A DNA stretch of 63,590 nucleotides from CAYNFH01 sp964396385 (GCA_964396385.1 CAYNFH010000005.1:1-63590), one strand, 5' to 3'; positions 16,348 to 26,178 are shown, counted from the stretch's first letter. Notes: a model not told the origin generated them from the letters alone. Numbers and translations: made by a program.

Positions 16348-16404
16348 GACCACGGACGGCGGACCACGGGCCACGGAATCCGGAGTCGTCCGTCGTCTGT
16401 GGTC
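16348..16404. repeat. Iterated inverted-repeat element, copy 4
   Basis: Left arm GACCACG-type 7-mers, core AATCCGGA (16377-16384), right arm ending GTCTGTGGTC. Seventeen bases of the left arm pair with the right arm with only two G-U wobbles. It lies just downstream of the PilZ gene, whose stop is at 16404-16406. Confidence 0.75.
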
Positions 16405-16838
16405 TACCCGATGCAGGTGAGCTCCGCGGCGTAGGGGGCGAGCGGATCTGTCCAGCCCTTGGTGAATAGCTGAATGGCGGAGCGCAGCCGCTGCTGTTCG
16501 TCCGCGGTGAGATCCAGAATGGTCACCCCGTAGCGGAACAGTCCGTCCGGCTGTCTGCGCCTATGGACCGCCCGAACCGGGAGAGACAGCTCGACCGTTC
16601 GATGGGGGCATACCGTGAGCCGGACCTCCGCCCCAACGTGCAGCGCAGCCGGAACGCAGATGAGCAGGCCCGCCATGCTAACCACCATGGCAGTTCCTTC
16701 AGCTCGCTGCCTATCCCATTCCACGGCGAGCGGCCAGTCACAATCGTACCGCGGCGCCCGGCGCCGTTCGGCCGGTGTCTTTAGTCTGGCAAGTGTCTCG
16801 TCCATGGCCCGCCTGTCTTCCGAGAAGAGCATGTTCAT
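16404..16838 (-). CDS. PilZ-domain c-di-GMP-binding protein
   Basis: 144 residues, essentially one PilZ domain: the RxxxR ligand motif as RRAPRY (about 26-31) and the second motif as VVSMAGL (about 52-58, D/N-x-S-x-x-G type with changes). The c-di-GMP effector role follows from the family; the target is unknown. Transcribed in the same direction as the HD-GYP/GGDEF protein upstream, so signal turnover and readout are neighbours. The ribosome site before ATG 16838 is weak; an in-frame ATG lies two codons downstream. Confidence 0.8.
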   Translation of the reverse strand: MNMLFSEDRRAMDETLARLKTPAERRRAPRYDCDWPLAVEWDRQRAEGTAMVVSMAGLLICVPAALHVGAEVRLTVCPHRTVELSLPVRAVHRRRQPDGLFRYGVTILDLTADEQQRLRSAIQLFTKGWTDPLAPYAAELTCIG

Positions 16839-16996
16839 CTGAGAACGTTCCGAATCACGCGTGGGTGAGAAATGCTGAGCTCAGGACAGCCAGGTCCTGG
16901 GGCAGCGGCCGCCGTTGTCATGGCGAAATTGTCCGTCCATCCCGGATTCTGGCGGCGCGGACATGGAATGTTGCTGTACAAACTGCCGGCTTGTAG

Positions 16997-19510
16997 CTAG
17001 GCGGCGATCCGGAGGGAGCGGCGAGCCAGGCGTACCCTGACGATGCGGCGAGGATGCGATGGAAAGGCCGCCAGGTGGTTGGCGTCGGAGTGGGCACCAG
17101 CCAGTCGGCCCAGCTTGCGCTCCGCCTTGACCTGATACATCGACGTGTCCGCGGCGGCCAGCAGCGCCGCCGCATCGGTTCCGTCAGTCGGAAAGCAGGC
17201 GTATCCCACACTCGCCCCTATGTGCAGCTTGCCCAATCGAGGATGCACGAGCCCCGGATCGTATCCGGCCACCGCCGCTTCAAGCTTCCCAGCCACCGCC
17301 GCAGCCTGTTCCGGCTGCGCCCCGCGGACCACCACCACAAACTCGTCACCGCCGTAGCGGGCGACGACGTCGTCCGCCCGAACGCACTGCCGGAAGATGC
17401 GCGCAAGGTCCCGGAGCACTTCATCTCCCTTCTGGTGGCCGAAGTTGTCATTGATGGGTTTGAAGCTGTCCAGGTCCAGGCAGAGCAGCGCGAAAGGCCC
17501 CGGATCGGAACCGGCCGAGCAGCAGTACTCCAGGTGATCCGTCAGGTACCGCACATTGTGCAGGCCTGTCAGCGGGTCTGTTTCCGCATTGCTACGGGTC
17601 CGCTCAAACAGCATGCCGTTGTAGAGTGCCAGCGCCGCGCGCTCCGCCACGGTCTCCAACACCTGCTGATCGTGGGAGCCGAAGGCGTCGGCCAGCGGAT
17701 GGTAGAGGTTTATCGTGCCCAGCGGCTGCCCCTGGTGAGTGATGGGTACGATGAGAGCGGATTCCAGCGGCTGCCACTCTGTGAACTGCGACGCCTGCAC
17801 CATCAGGTCCTCGGGGTCGAACACGCCCATATAGGTCGCTTGGCGCTGGAGCACGCCGAGAGAGAGACTGGTGGTGGAGGTGGTGCGGCTGCCCTGGAAG
17901 AATGGTTGGTTCACGCCGACGGCTGCTCGGACCAGAAGCTCTTCTGCAGCGTCGCACTTGAGCGCGAACAGGCAGGCGGTGCCGGGCATCATGGCCTCGA
18001 GCTTCCGCGCGAGGATCTCCAGCGTCTCCTGCACGCCGATGCTGGAGGAGAGCGTTTGCGAGACCTCGTACAGCGCCCACAGCTCGGACGACGCTCTCCG
18101 GATGTCGCGGGCCGCCTCGTCGGCCTTGGTTACAGGCAGGCTGTCCTGCGGCGCCTGCGGCGCGAGCGGCCCGGTGCCCTCCGCGGCCATCTGCTGGATT
18201 ACCTCGTCCACAACTTCCAGAAAGGCGTCGGCGATAACCGGGTCAAAGTGGCTCCCGCGCGTGCGGCGGATCTCCTCAATGGCCTTCTGGTGCGTCCACG
18301 CCTTGCGGTAGGAGCGGTTGGAGGTGAGCGCGTCGTACACGTCGCAGACCGCCAGGATGCGGGCCGTGTACGGTATCTCGTCCCCCTTCAGCCCGTCGGG
18401 ATAGCCGGTGCCGTCCCACTTCTCGTGGTGGTACTTGACCACCGGGAGCACGGGCCAGGGGAACTCTACCGGATCCAGAATGGCCGCCCCGATCTCCGGG
18501 TGCTTCTTGATCTTGTCAAACTCCTCTTTGGTAAGGCGGCCGGGCTTGAGGAGCACGTATTCCGGCACGCCCAGCTTGCCGATGTCGTGGAGCAGCGCTC
18601 CGGTCTCCAGACCCTCCAGCTCAGCCCCGGAGAGGCCCAGCCGCTTCGCGGTGGCCATGGCGTACCGCTGCACGCGAAGGATGTGCTGATGGGTGAACTG
18701 ATCCTTCGCATCGATGGCGAGAGCCAGGCTCCGGATTGTGGCGAGATAGAGGTCCGCCAGCCGGGACTGGCTATGTTGAAGGTCCTCGATATGCTGGATC
18801 TTCTCCTCCGCCCGCGCGGTGTACACCTGATAGGAGTGGTAGGTGAGGTAGACCACCGGCGCCCCAAAGAGGAAGAAGGTCACGCTGGGGCTGCCGGCGA
18901 CCAGGAGTCCTATGCTCGCGATGGCGGCCCCGCCGAAGTAGCTGGGAGCGGTCCAGAGAAAGGTGCTCTTCCAGACGGGGAAGGGATTCTGGCCCTTGCA
19001 CAGCCCGAGCACGACGGCCACGCCGAAGGTGTTCACAAAAAAGTAGGTCAGACACGCGCCGCAGACGGCGGGAAACGATGCGGATCCTTCGAGCGTAAGA
19101 TCCCACCCGTTGAGCGCAAGAAAGGTCCAGCCGGACAGCCAGGCAGTGACGGCCGCGAGACCGACGTTGAAGAGGAGCTGGTGGGGCGCCTGCTGCTTGG
19201 GGTAGACCCCCGCGCTCAAGATTCCCAGGCTGCCGATGATCACACCGGCCGCCGGCCCAAACCTCATGAGCGCGGCGAAGGTGACCGCGAAGGCCAGTGT
19301 CATGGAGCCGGCGTTCTCCACCACCTGATATCGATTCACGGTTACCTTCCGGCTGCCGGTAAGGACCGCGCAGGCGGCAAGCAGCGCCATCTGCCACCCC
19401 GCGCCCGCCGGCTGGGGGTGGCGGTAAAAGGCGGCCGCAGCACAGGTAGCTGCGCCTGCCGCCACCATGGCAATAACGTAGTATTTCGCTGATTTGGGTA
19501 GGGAGCGCAC
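16997..19510 (-). CDS. Membrane HD-GYP / GAF / GGDEF bifunctional c-di-GMP protein
   Basis: 837 residues. Seven to eight membrane segments at about 10-245 form a MASE-like sensor. An HD-GYP phosphodiesterase domain follows at about 270-455, with H308-D309 in LLHDIGKLGVPE and HHEKWDGTGYPDG, both intact. A GAF domain spans about 480-640. A GGDEF cyclase spans about 655-815 with an intact RYGGDEF (about 718-724). Both opposing activities therefore look functional, and GAF or membrane input may decide the net effect. Divergent from a second diguanylate cyclase. An 812-residue antisense open frame over this gene is a GC-bias shadow. Confidence 0.9.
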   Translation of the reverse strand: MRSLPKSAKYYVIAMVAAGAATCAAAAFYRHPQPAGAGWQMALLAACAVLTGSRKVTVNRYQVVENAGSMTLAFAVTFAALMRFGPAAGVIIGSLGILSAGVYPKQQAPHQLLFNVGLAAVTAWLSGWTFLALNGWDLTLEGSASFPAVCGACLTYFFVNTFGVAVVLGLCKGQNPFPVWKSTFLWTAPSYFGGAAIASIGLLVAGSPSVTFFLFGAPVVYLTYHSYQVYTARAEEKIQHIEDLQHSQSRLADLYLATIRSLALAIDAKDQFTHQHILRVQRYAMATAKRLGLSGAELEGLETGALLHDIGKLGVPEYVLLKPGRLTKEEFDKIKKHPEIGAAILDPVEFPWPVLPVVKYHHEKWDGTGYPDGLKGDEIPYTARILAVCDVYDALTSNRSYRKAWTHQKAIEEIRRTRGSHFDPVIADAFLEVVDEVIQQMAAEGTGPLAPQAPQDSLPVTKADEAARDIRRASSELWALYEVSQTLSSSIGVQETLEILARKLEAMMPGTACLFALKCDAAEELLVRAAVGVNQPFFQGSRTTSTTSLSLGVLQRQATYMGVFDPEDLMVQASQFTEWQPLESALIVPITHQGQPLGTINLYHPLADAFGSHDQQVLETVAERAALALYNGMLFERTRSNAETDPLTGLHNVRYLTDHLEYCCSAGSDPGPFALLCLDLDSFKPINDNFGHQKGDEVLRDLARIFRQCVRADDVVARYGGDEFVVVVRGAQPEQAAAVAGKLEAAVAGYDPGLVHPRLGKLHIGASVGYACFPTDGTDAAALLAAADTSMYQVKAERKLGRLAGAHSDANHLAAFPSHPRRIVRVRLARRSLRIAA

Positions 19511-19782
19511 CGATGTGCATCCGGGCCGGCTTGAAATGAGCGGATGGATACCCGCAGAAGATACGGTCCGCTGTCCCGTTCTTCCGTATTTGTGCGCGTC
19601 CCTACCCTGTTAGACCTACGGGAGAGTGCGCCCCTCAGCCATCGCCGGCCGTCCAACATCGAGCATACATAGAGGTCCCCTGAAGTTTCGCCCCGCGCAT
19701 CCCGAACATTACGGGTGTGCTCGGTCTGCACGACGCAGCGCCGCGCCGTAACGCCGGTTCCGACCTTATTCCGATATACCGA

Positions 19783-20934
19783 ATGAATTCATCTGCGCTG
19801 AGAGCGAATGTCGGCATAGGCCTTGGGCTCTGTACCCTGCTGGGCCTCTGGTTCGCGCTCCTCAACAGTACGCGCGACCTGATGGAAGCCAACCAGGTGG
19901 CGGTCCACGCGCGCCGCGCCGTCGACACCCTGAACGGACTCGACACCATTCTCACGCGCGGTGAGCTGGATGACGCCCGGAATCTCCTTCACCACCGGCC
20001 GCTGAACGGCCGGCGCGCTCAGTACCTGCGCCTCTATCTCCACGAGCAGACCGGCGAATTCGCCAAACTGGTTCTGGACGAGCCGAGCCAGCATAGCCGC
20101 ACCGACGAGCTTCAAAAGCTCGTGATGGGGCGCCTGTGCAACGTAGGACGAGGGCAGTACACGTTCCCTCCCGCTCCGGAGCAGAAGGCGCGTGGGCTTA
20201 TCGACGGAATCCGCGATGAGGAGAACCAGATCCTCGCCAGGAGGATTCAGGCGGTAGAAGGCGCCGAGCGCCTCACGTGGGCGCTGGAGATCACTGGAGG
20301 CGTTCTTGCGGTCACCCTGATCGGCGCGGGAGCTCTCCTCCTGAAGCGAGAGATGGCCGGCCGGATCCAGGCTGAGCAGAAGCTGTCCCACTACGGTGGA
20401 TACCTGGAGCGTACCAAGACAAAGCTGGAGACGGTCGCTGCGACCGATGCGCTCACCAAGGTCGCGAACCGCCGGGGATTCGACAGCCGCCTGGACGAGG
20501 AGCTCAAGGCCGGGTCCGAGAAGTTCGAAGCCCTCTCCCTGCTGCTGCTGGACGTAGATAAGTTCAAGAGCTACAACGATACGTACGGCCACCTGGCCGG
20601 CGACCGCATACTGGCCGAGGTGGGCAAGATCCTCCAGTCGCAAATACGAGAAGGGGACTTCGTGGCGCGTTACGGCGGGGAGGAGTTTGGGGTGATTATG
20701 CCCGGCGCAAACGGCGCGGATGCCCTGCAGGTAGCGGAGCGGATCCGAGAGGCAGTGGAATCCCACACGTGGCCGGACCGCGCCATCACGGTGAGCATAG
20801 GCGCCGCGACCAGCAAGAGGTGCCTGGAGAGCGCCGCGGCCCTCATCGCCTCTGCAGATGCGGCGCTCTACCGCGCCAAAGAGAGCGGCCGCAACCGCGC
20901 CATCCACAACGACTCGCTCTCGTTTGCGGCTTAG
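19783..20934 (+). CDS. Membrane diguanylate cyclase (GGDEF)
   Basis: 383 residues. Two membrane segments (about 8-27 and 166-187) flank an extracytoplasmic sensor of CHASE3-like length. A signalling helix follows, then a GGDEF domain at about 220-375 with ARYGGEEFG (the GGEEF form, active) and ATDALTKVANRRGFD. Synthesises c-di-GMP from GTP. ATG 19783 is chosen because the first membrane segment follows at once; no ribosome site is seen, but GATATA a few bases upstream could be a -10 giving a nearly leaderless message. Confidence 0.88.
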   Translation: MNSSALRANVGIGLGLCTLLGLWFALLNSTRDLMEANQVAVHARRAVDTLNGLDTILTRGELDDARNLLHHRPLNGRRAQYLRLYLHEQTGEFAKLVLDEPSQHSRTDELQKLVMGRLCNVGRGQYTFPPAPEQKARGLIDGIRDEENQILARRIQAVEGAERLTWALEITGGVLAVTLIGAGALLLKREMAGRIQAEQKLSHYGGYLERTKTKLETVAATDALTKVANRRGFDSRLDEELKAGSEKFEALSLLLLDVDKFKSYNDTYGHLAGDRILAEVGKILQSQIREGDFVARYGGEEFGVIMPGANGADALQVAERIREAVESHTWPDRAITVSIGAATSKRCLESAAALIASADAALYRAKESGRNRAIHNDSLSFAA

Positions 20935-21077
20935 ACCTCCCCCTAGCTCCTCGTCGGAGGATGGCCCATCCCGGTAAGGTGACGGTTCTATCCAGTCCGG
21001 AGTTCATGGAAGACTCAGTACGGCGGCAGAAAGGCTTGGCCGCCACCATAGCATCGGATACAGGGGAGGAGACGTAG

Positions 21078-21290
21078 GTGCCGAATCGCGTTGAGAATGA
21101 CCCGCACGTGGATGAGCTCTTCCTGGCCGGAGAACAGGTGCCGGCCGGGTTCTACCGGCAAGTTGGTACGGGAAAGAGGGTTCATCTGGAAGCGGCGGGA
21201 GCGTTACCGTGTAGCTTCGATGGCCAGGTGGCCTGTTACGTGCGCATGCGCACGTGGGCAAGCCACCGTCACGCGCCATCTGCTAGATAG
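21078..21290 (+). CDS. Small hypothetical protein with strong ribosome site and terminator
   Basis: 70 residues starting at GTG 21078, which follows an excellent GGGGAGGAGA site, and followed at once by a textbook terminator. Together these show a real expressed unit. The sequence (VDELFLAGEQVPAGFYRQV, LEAAGALPCSFDGQVACY) has no membrane segment and two Cys. It looks like a compact soluble domain; no function is recognised. Confidence 0.65.
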   Translation: MPNRVENDPHVDELFLAGEQVPAGFYRQVGTGKRVHLEAAGALPCSFDGQVACYVRMRTWASHRHAPSAR

Positions 21291-21296
21291 ACGCAC

Positions 21297-21335
21297 CGGG
21301 CCGGACCCGCTGTTTCGGGGTCCGGCCCGTTTTAT
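21297..21335 (+). terminator. Rho-independent terminator
   Basis: GGGCCGGACCC (21298-21308) pairs with GGGTCCGGCCC (21318-21328) around an eight-to-nine-base loop, followed by GTTTTAT. Ends the transcript of the 70-residue gene. Confidence 0.9.
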
Positions 21336-21350
21336 CATTGTCCGAGGACA

Positions 21351-21397
21351 GTGGACGGACGGATTCCGTCGGTCATCCGTCTCCCGTCATCCGTCCA
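21351..21397. repeat. Iterated inverted-repeat element, copy 5
   Basis: GTGGACGGAC, core GGATTCCG (reverse of the usual core), then GTCATCC GTCTCCC GTCATCC GTCC 7-mers. Lies between the terminator and the convergent efflux operon. Confidence 0.65.
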
Positions 21398-21418
21398 TTT
21401 GGCCCGCTCCACTATCTA

Positions 21419-23032
21419 CTACCTGCGGTCTCGCGTAACCTGCACCGCCGCGCCGTTGCTCACGTTCTCTTTACCTGTCACGATCACATCCTCGTTGCCG
21501 TGAAGACCCCCGGTGATCTCGACCCACTGCGGCCCCTCAAAGCCCGTTTTGACGCTCAGCTTGTTCGCCTTGCCGCCCTGGACAACGAAGACGGAGCGCT
21601 TGTCCTTCTCGAACAGGACCGCGCTAGTTGGCACTGCCAGGGCGCCGGAACGCGATTGCAGCTCCAGCGTCACGGGCAGGAACGAGCCGGGGCTCAGGCG
21701 GTGGACCGGGTTGGGTAGGTCGATCTCGGCCAGCATCGTGCGCGTGGAGGGGTCCAGCGCGCCGGCGGTTCGCGTAACGCGCGCCGCGATCCTATCGGCT
21801 CCGGCGTGGACCATTGCCCGGCTTCCGGGACGCACGAAGGGCGCGTCGGGCTCGGGCGCCTGCACGGTGATCCGGAGCCTATCGTCGCTGGCGAGCGCCA
21901 GGATCGGCTTGGTCGCGCCCTGCGCGCTGGTGGCGGCGCTCTGCACGAGGGCGCCGGGATCCAGGAGCCGCTGCGTGATGGTCCCGGCAAACGGCGCACG
22001 AACCTGGGTGTAGGCGAGCATCTCTGCGGCGCGCCGGGCAGCCTGCCCGCTTGCCTGGCTCTGGTAGCTCACGCTGCGCCCCTGCGCTTCGACGACCCCG
22101 ATCTGGCTCTTTACCGCTGCGGACTGCGCCTTCATGCTCGCCACCTGCTGCTGGGCGGTATGTATCTCCGCCTGCGCAACACGGATGCTGCTTTGGAGCG
22201 CCGCCTGTTTGCTCCGCGCCGCCACCACGGCCTGCCGCGCCGCAGCGACTCCCTGCCGCGCAGCCTCAACGGACTGTGCGGCGGTGGCGACCTGACTCTC
22301 GCTGCCCTTCATCTTGCTCTCCGCGACGTCGAGGTCTTGGCGGGCGAGGAGACCCGGATCGCGGTCAAAAACCTGCTTGAGGCGCGCATAGGTCTGCCGG
22401 TTCAGGTCGTCCTCGGCCTTTGCCTGCGCCAGTCCGGCTTGCGCCTGCCCTACGGCCGTTTCCGCCTGCTGCTCGAGCTGGATGGCTCTCTGCGCGTCGG
22501 CAGCGGCGGCATCCCGCTCCGCTTCGGCTTCGGGCACCTTTGCGCGGGCGGTGGCGAGGTCGGCCTGCGCTTTGGCAACAGTCGCCTCCGCCTGCCGGTA
22601 GTCGCTCACGGCCCGAGCCCGCGCTGCCGCATTCCCGGCTGCCAGAGCGCCCGCGCCCTCCGCCGACTCCTGGGCCTGCGCGGCCTCCTGGCGCAACTCC
22701 GGCGAATCGATGGTCGCCAGGAGCTGCCCGGCCTGCACGTGGTCGCCTTTGTCCACCAAGACGGTCCGCAGATACCCGGATACTTTTGCATAGAGCAGCG
22801 CCTGCTGGTACGGCTGCGCGTCACCCGGCAGCTCCACCGTGCGCTCCACGTTCCGCCGCTCCGGCCTGGCGACCTGCACGACGGGCATCGGCACGGTGAC
22901 AATCGGCGCGGCGGCAGACACACTCCGGCCACATCCGACCAACGTTGGCACCGCGGCGATGCCAAGCAGGACAACACGTATCGCCTCGGACCAAGTCGAC
23001 TGGCTCATGGACAGTCTCACTTTCTCGCGCAT
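21419..23032 (-). CDS. RND efflux periplasmic adaptor (membrane fusion protein), system 1
   Basis: About 537 residues. Lipoprotein-type signal (AAVPTLVGC), biotinyl-lipoyl half motifs (AKVSGYLRTVLVDKGDHVQAGQ near the amino end, APFAGTITQRLLDPGALV later) and beta-barrel and membrane-proximal domains. The alpha-hairpin between the lipoyl halves is very long, about 230 residues of Ala/Gln-rich coiled coil, so the protein is some 150 residues longer than AcrA. It links the RND pump to TolC. The start is ATG 23032, just after the pump's stop, or ATG 23008; the two cannot be separated. Last gene of the sigma, anti-sigma, TolC, RND, adaptor operon. Confidence 0.9.
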   Translation of the reverse strand: MREKVRLSMSQSTWSEAIRVVLLGIAAVPTLVGCGRSVSAAAPIVTVPMPVVQVARPERRNVERTVELPGDAQPYQQALLYAKVSGYLRTVLVDKGDHVQAGQLLATIDSPELRQEAAQAQESAEGAGALAAGNAAARARAVSDYRQAEATVAKAQADLATARAKVPEAEAERDAAAADAQRAIQLEQQAETAVGQAQAGLAQAKAEDDLNRQTYARLKQVFDRDPGLLARQDLDVAESKMKGSESQVATAAQSVEAARQGVAAARQAVVAARSKQAALQSSIRVAQAEIHTAQQQVASMKAQSAAVKSQIGVVEAQGRSVSYQSQASGQAARRAAEMLAYTQVRAPFAGTITQRLLDPGALVQSAATSAQGATKPILALASDDRLRITVQAPEPDAPFVRPGSRAMVHAGADRIAARVTRTAGALDPSTRTMLAEIDLPNPVHRLSPGSFLPVTLELQSRSGALAVPTSAVLFEKDKRSVFVVQGGKANKLSVKTGFEGPQWVEITGGLHGNEDVIVTGKENVSNGAAVQVTRDRR

Positions 23033-23034
23033 CT

Positions 23035-26000
23035 TCAATCCACTGGCGCAAGCTGCGCCGCGTCCAATGCCGGCGCAACGGAGGGGCGGCGCTTCAGATA
23101 GCTGTAGAGGATAGGCAGCAGGTAGAGCTTTACCACCGTGGAGACCAGCAGGCCGCCGATAACGGCGCGCGCGAGCGGCATGTTGGCCTCACCCGCCCGC
23201 GCAGCCATGGGAACCAGGCCCAGGATAGCCGCGAGCGAGGTCATGACGATGGGCCGCAGGCGGATACGCGCCGCCTGCATCACCGCCTCTCGCGGCTCAA
23301 CACCCTCCTCCAGACGGCGGTTGGCGAAGTCCACGATGAGCACGCTGTATGACACCGTGAGACCCACCACCATGATGACGCCCAGCAGCGACTGGATGTT
23401 GAGCGTGGTCCCGGTGAGCCAGAGGATGAGGGCCACACCGATCAGTCCCGGCGGCACTGAGAACATCACGATAAAGGGGTCCACAAAGGAGCGGAACTGC
23501 GCCACCAGCAGCAGATAGACCAGGGCCACGGCCAGCGCCAGCCCGAAGCCTAGGCTGCCGAACGACTCCTGCATGGAGGAAACCTCGCCGCGCAGGGCGA
23601 CCTTGTAGCCTTCAGGGAGCTGGAGCCTGTCCAGGATCGCCTGAACGTCGGCGGACACCGCCCCGATGTCGCGCCCGCGGACGTTGGCGAACACATCCGT
23701 TACGCGCCGGATGTTCACGTGGTTGACCTCGACCGGCGCTTTGGAGGTGCTCATCGTCGCCAGGTTGCGCAGTGGAATGGCCGTCGCCTGGCCCTTGCCG
23801 GTGATAGGGATATCCTCGATCGTCTCGCGCGAGCTGATGTCCTTCTCCCGGTAGGTGGCGCCAATGAAGTAGTGGTTGCCCGTCTTCTCGTCGATCCAGA
23901 AGGAGGGGAGGAAAGTGATGCTGGAGTTGAGCGCGGTCACCACGTTCTTGACTACTTCCTCCTGCGTGAGGCCGATGGAGGCGGCGCGGGTGCGGTCCAC
24001 GTCCAGGTAGAGCTGCGGGTAGTCCAGGCTCTGCTGGATGCGCACGTCTACCGCGCCGGGAATCCGGGCGATCTGATCGCGGACGACCGAGGCGATCTGC
24101 TGCGCCGTCTCCAGCTTCGCGCCCTCCACCTGGACGTCGATGGGAGAAGGCAGCCCGAAGTTGAGCGCGGCCGAGACGAGGCCGCCCGTGTCGAAAGCCA
24201 GACGGACGCCGGGAACGCGCTCCGGCAGGCTGCGCCGGAGCGCGTCGGCGTACTCCTGGGCGCTCTTGTGGCGATGGTCCTGGAGCTGAACCAGCACAAA
24301 GGCATCGTGCGGACCGGCATTGGGCGTGTAGGCGGCAGGCCAGTCGTACAGAATCCCGACGTTAGAGACCACCATCTTCAGGTCCGAAGCCGGAATGGCT
24401 TTTCGGACCTCCTCCTCCACCCGCCCGGCGTACTCTTCCGCTTTCTCCATGCGGGTTCCGCTGGGGGCGCGCACCAGGATCATGAACTGCCCGGCGTCAA
24501 TCTGCGGAAAGAGCTCGCGGCCCAGAAGCGGCACGAGAAGAAGGGCGCCGCAGAATGTGGCGGCAATGCCCGCCAGGGTGAGCGCGCGATGGCGCATGGT
24601 CCAGGCGAGCAGGTCTGTGTACCGGTCCTGAAGCCAGTCGAACCAGCGCTCGGACAGGCTCTTGCGCCGGGGCGCGTGCCCGGCCATGTGCGGTTTTACG
24701 AACCGGGCGCAAGCCGCCGGAACGAGCAGCATGGAGAGCAGATAGGAGGCCCCCAGCGCAAAGACCACGGCGAGCGCCAGCGGCGTGAACAGGAACTTGC
24801 CGATGCCGGTCAGGAAGATGACGGGCGCGAAGACGATGGCGATGCTGATCGTGGCGACAAGCACCGGCATGGCGACCTCCAGGACTCCTTCGCGCGCCGC
24901 CTGAGCCGGGCTCTTGCCCATCTCCAGGTGCCGGAAAGTATTCTCTATCACCACGATGGCGTTGTCCATCAACATGCCGGTGGCAAGCGCTAGACCGCCG
25001 AGGGTCATGGCATTGATGGTCTGGCCGGTGAAGTAGAGCGCGATAAATGCCGCCAGCACGGCCAGCGGGAGCGAGATCGCCACGATGAGGGTGGAGCGCA
25101 CGCTGCCCAGGAAGAGCAGGACCATGGCGGCGGCCAGGACTGCGCCCAGGATCCCCTCCCGCTCCAGGCTGCCGATGGACTGGCGCACGTAGACCGACTG
25201 GTCCACGATGACGTCCATCTTGAGCTGCTTGCCGTTGGGCACCTGCTGCCGGATTCCGGGGATCGCCGCCTTGATTCCATCCACTACCTGGATGGTGTTG
25301 GCGCCTGGCTGCCGGTAGATGGGGATGTAGACGGCGCGCTTGCCGTTGATATGCACCGCATTGGTCTGGATAGCGTAGGCATCCTTCGCCTCGCCGATGT
25401 CCCGCACGAAGACAGGCTTCCCGTCCTCATATTTGACGGGGATGTCGTTGAGGTCCTTGACCTCCGGGACCATCGCGTTGGACGCGATCTGGTAGTCGTA
25501 GTCGCCGATCTTGGCGTCGCCGGTGGGGATGAGGACGTTGTAGCTGCGGACGGCATTGACTACGTCCATTGGGGAGAGATGGCGCGCCTGGAGCTTGTCC
25601 TTGTCCACGTAGATGAGGATGCGCCGCAGCCGCCCTCCATAGACCGCAGGCGCGATTACGCCCGGCGTGCCGGAGAGCAGGTTGCGGATATTGAAGTAGG
25701 CCACGTCGTACAGGGCGGTCTCATCCAGCGTGTCGCTGGAGATGGCGAGGAGCGCCAGGGGCTGCGCGGCCGTAGGGTCGAACGGCATAACCATCGGTGG
25801 AATGGTTCCGGGCGGCAGGTAGTACAGGTCCGAGATAGCCAGAGCGGAGACCTGGGACATGGCCGTATTGGGATCGATGTCCGGCCGGAAGAAGTCCTTC
25901 ACCACGCTCACGCCGATGAGGGAGCGCGACTCCTGGCGCGCAATGCCGTTGGACTGGCTGGTCCACCGCTCCAGCCGGTTGGTGATGTCCCGCTCTACGA

Positions 26001-26172
26001 TGTCGGTGGGCATGCCTGGATAGAGGGTGAGGATCTGGACGGCGGGGGTCTTAAACTGCGGGAGGATGTCCACCGGGATGCGAGCCAGCGTCGTCAGCCC
26101 GATGACCAGGGTGGCCAGGCAGAGAACGATGACAAAGTATGGATTGCGGAAGGCAAGGCGAACGAGTCCCAC
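23035..26172 (-). CDS. RND efflux pump inner-membrane transporter, system 1
   Basis: 1045 residues, full length for AcrB/HAE-type pumps. Twelve membrane segments with two large periplasmic loops; amino end FRNPYFVIVLCLATLVIGLTTL. TM4 reads LATGMLMDNAIVVIENTFRH, so of the two relay aspartates of AcrB (407/408) only the first is kept (D-N), a variant common in non-proteobacterial RND proteins. Proton-driven export of drugs, lipids or metals; the substrate is not predictable. It ends in TGA overlapping possible adaptor starts, and begins six bases after the TolC-like gene, so it is co-translated with both. Confidence 0.95.
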   Translation of the reverse strand: MGLVRLAFRNPYFVIVLCLATLVIGLTTLARIPVDILPQFKTPAVQILTLYPGMPTDIVERDITNRLERWTSQSNGIARQESRSLIGVSVVKDFFRPDIDPNTAMSQVSALAISDLYYLPPGTIPPMVMPFDPTAAQPLALLAISSDTLDETALYDVAYFNIRNLLSGTPGVIAPAVYGGRLRRILIYVDKDKLQARHLSPMDVVNAVRSYNVLIPTGDAKIGDYDYQIASNAMVPEVKDLNDIPVKYEDGKPVFVRDIGEAKDAYAIQTNAVHINGKRAVYIPIYRQPGANTIQVVDGIKAAIPGIRQQVPNGKQLKMDVIVDQSVYVRQSIGSLEREGILGAVLAAAMVLLFLGSVRSTLIVAISLPLAVLAAFIALYFTGQTINAMTLGGLALATGMLMDNAIVVIENTFRHLEMGKSPAQAAREGVLEVAMPVLVATISIAIVFAPVIFLTGIGKFLFTPLALAVVFALGASYLLSMLLVPAACARFVKPHMAGHAPRRKSLSERWFDWLQDRYTDLLAWTMRHRALTLAGIAATFCGALLLVPLLGRELFPQIDAGQFMILVRAPSGTRMEKAEEYAGRVEEEVRKAIPASDLKMVVSNVGILYDWPAAYTPNAGPHDAFVLVQLQDHRHKSAQEYADALRRSLPERVPGVRLAFDTGGLVSAALNFGLPSPIDVQVEGAKLETAQQIASVVRDQIARIPGAVDVRIQQSLDYPQLYLDVDRTRAASIGLTQEEVVKNVVTALNSSITFLPSFWIDEKTGNHYFIGATYREKDISSRETIEDIPITGKGQATAIPLRNLATMSTSKAPVEVNHVNIRRVTDVFANVRGRDIGAVSADVQAILDRLQLPEGYKVALRGEVSSMQESFGSLGFGLALAVALVYLLLVAQFRSFVDPFIVMFSVPPGLIGVALILWLTGTTLNIQSLLGVIMVVGLTVSYSVLIVDFANRRLEEGVEPREAVMQAARIRLRPIVMTSLAAILGLVPMAARAGEANMPLARAVIGGLLVSTVVKLYLLPILYSYLKRRPSVAPALDAAQLAPVD

Positions 26173-26178
26173 GAATCT

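Noticed and set aside
17054..19492. 812-residue open frame antisense to the HD-GYP/GGDEF gene
   Set aside because: It mirrors the opposite-strand gene in a GC-rich codon pattern and shows no domain motif; the minus-strand frame has clear catalytic motifs.
19511..19782. c-di-GMP riboswitch between the two divergent GGDEF genes
   Set aside because: No GEMM-type conserved segments could be found by eye on either strand.
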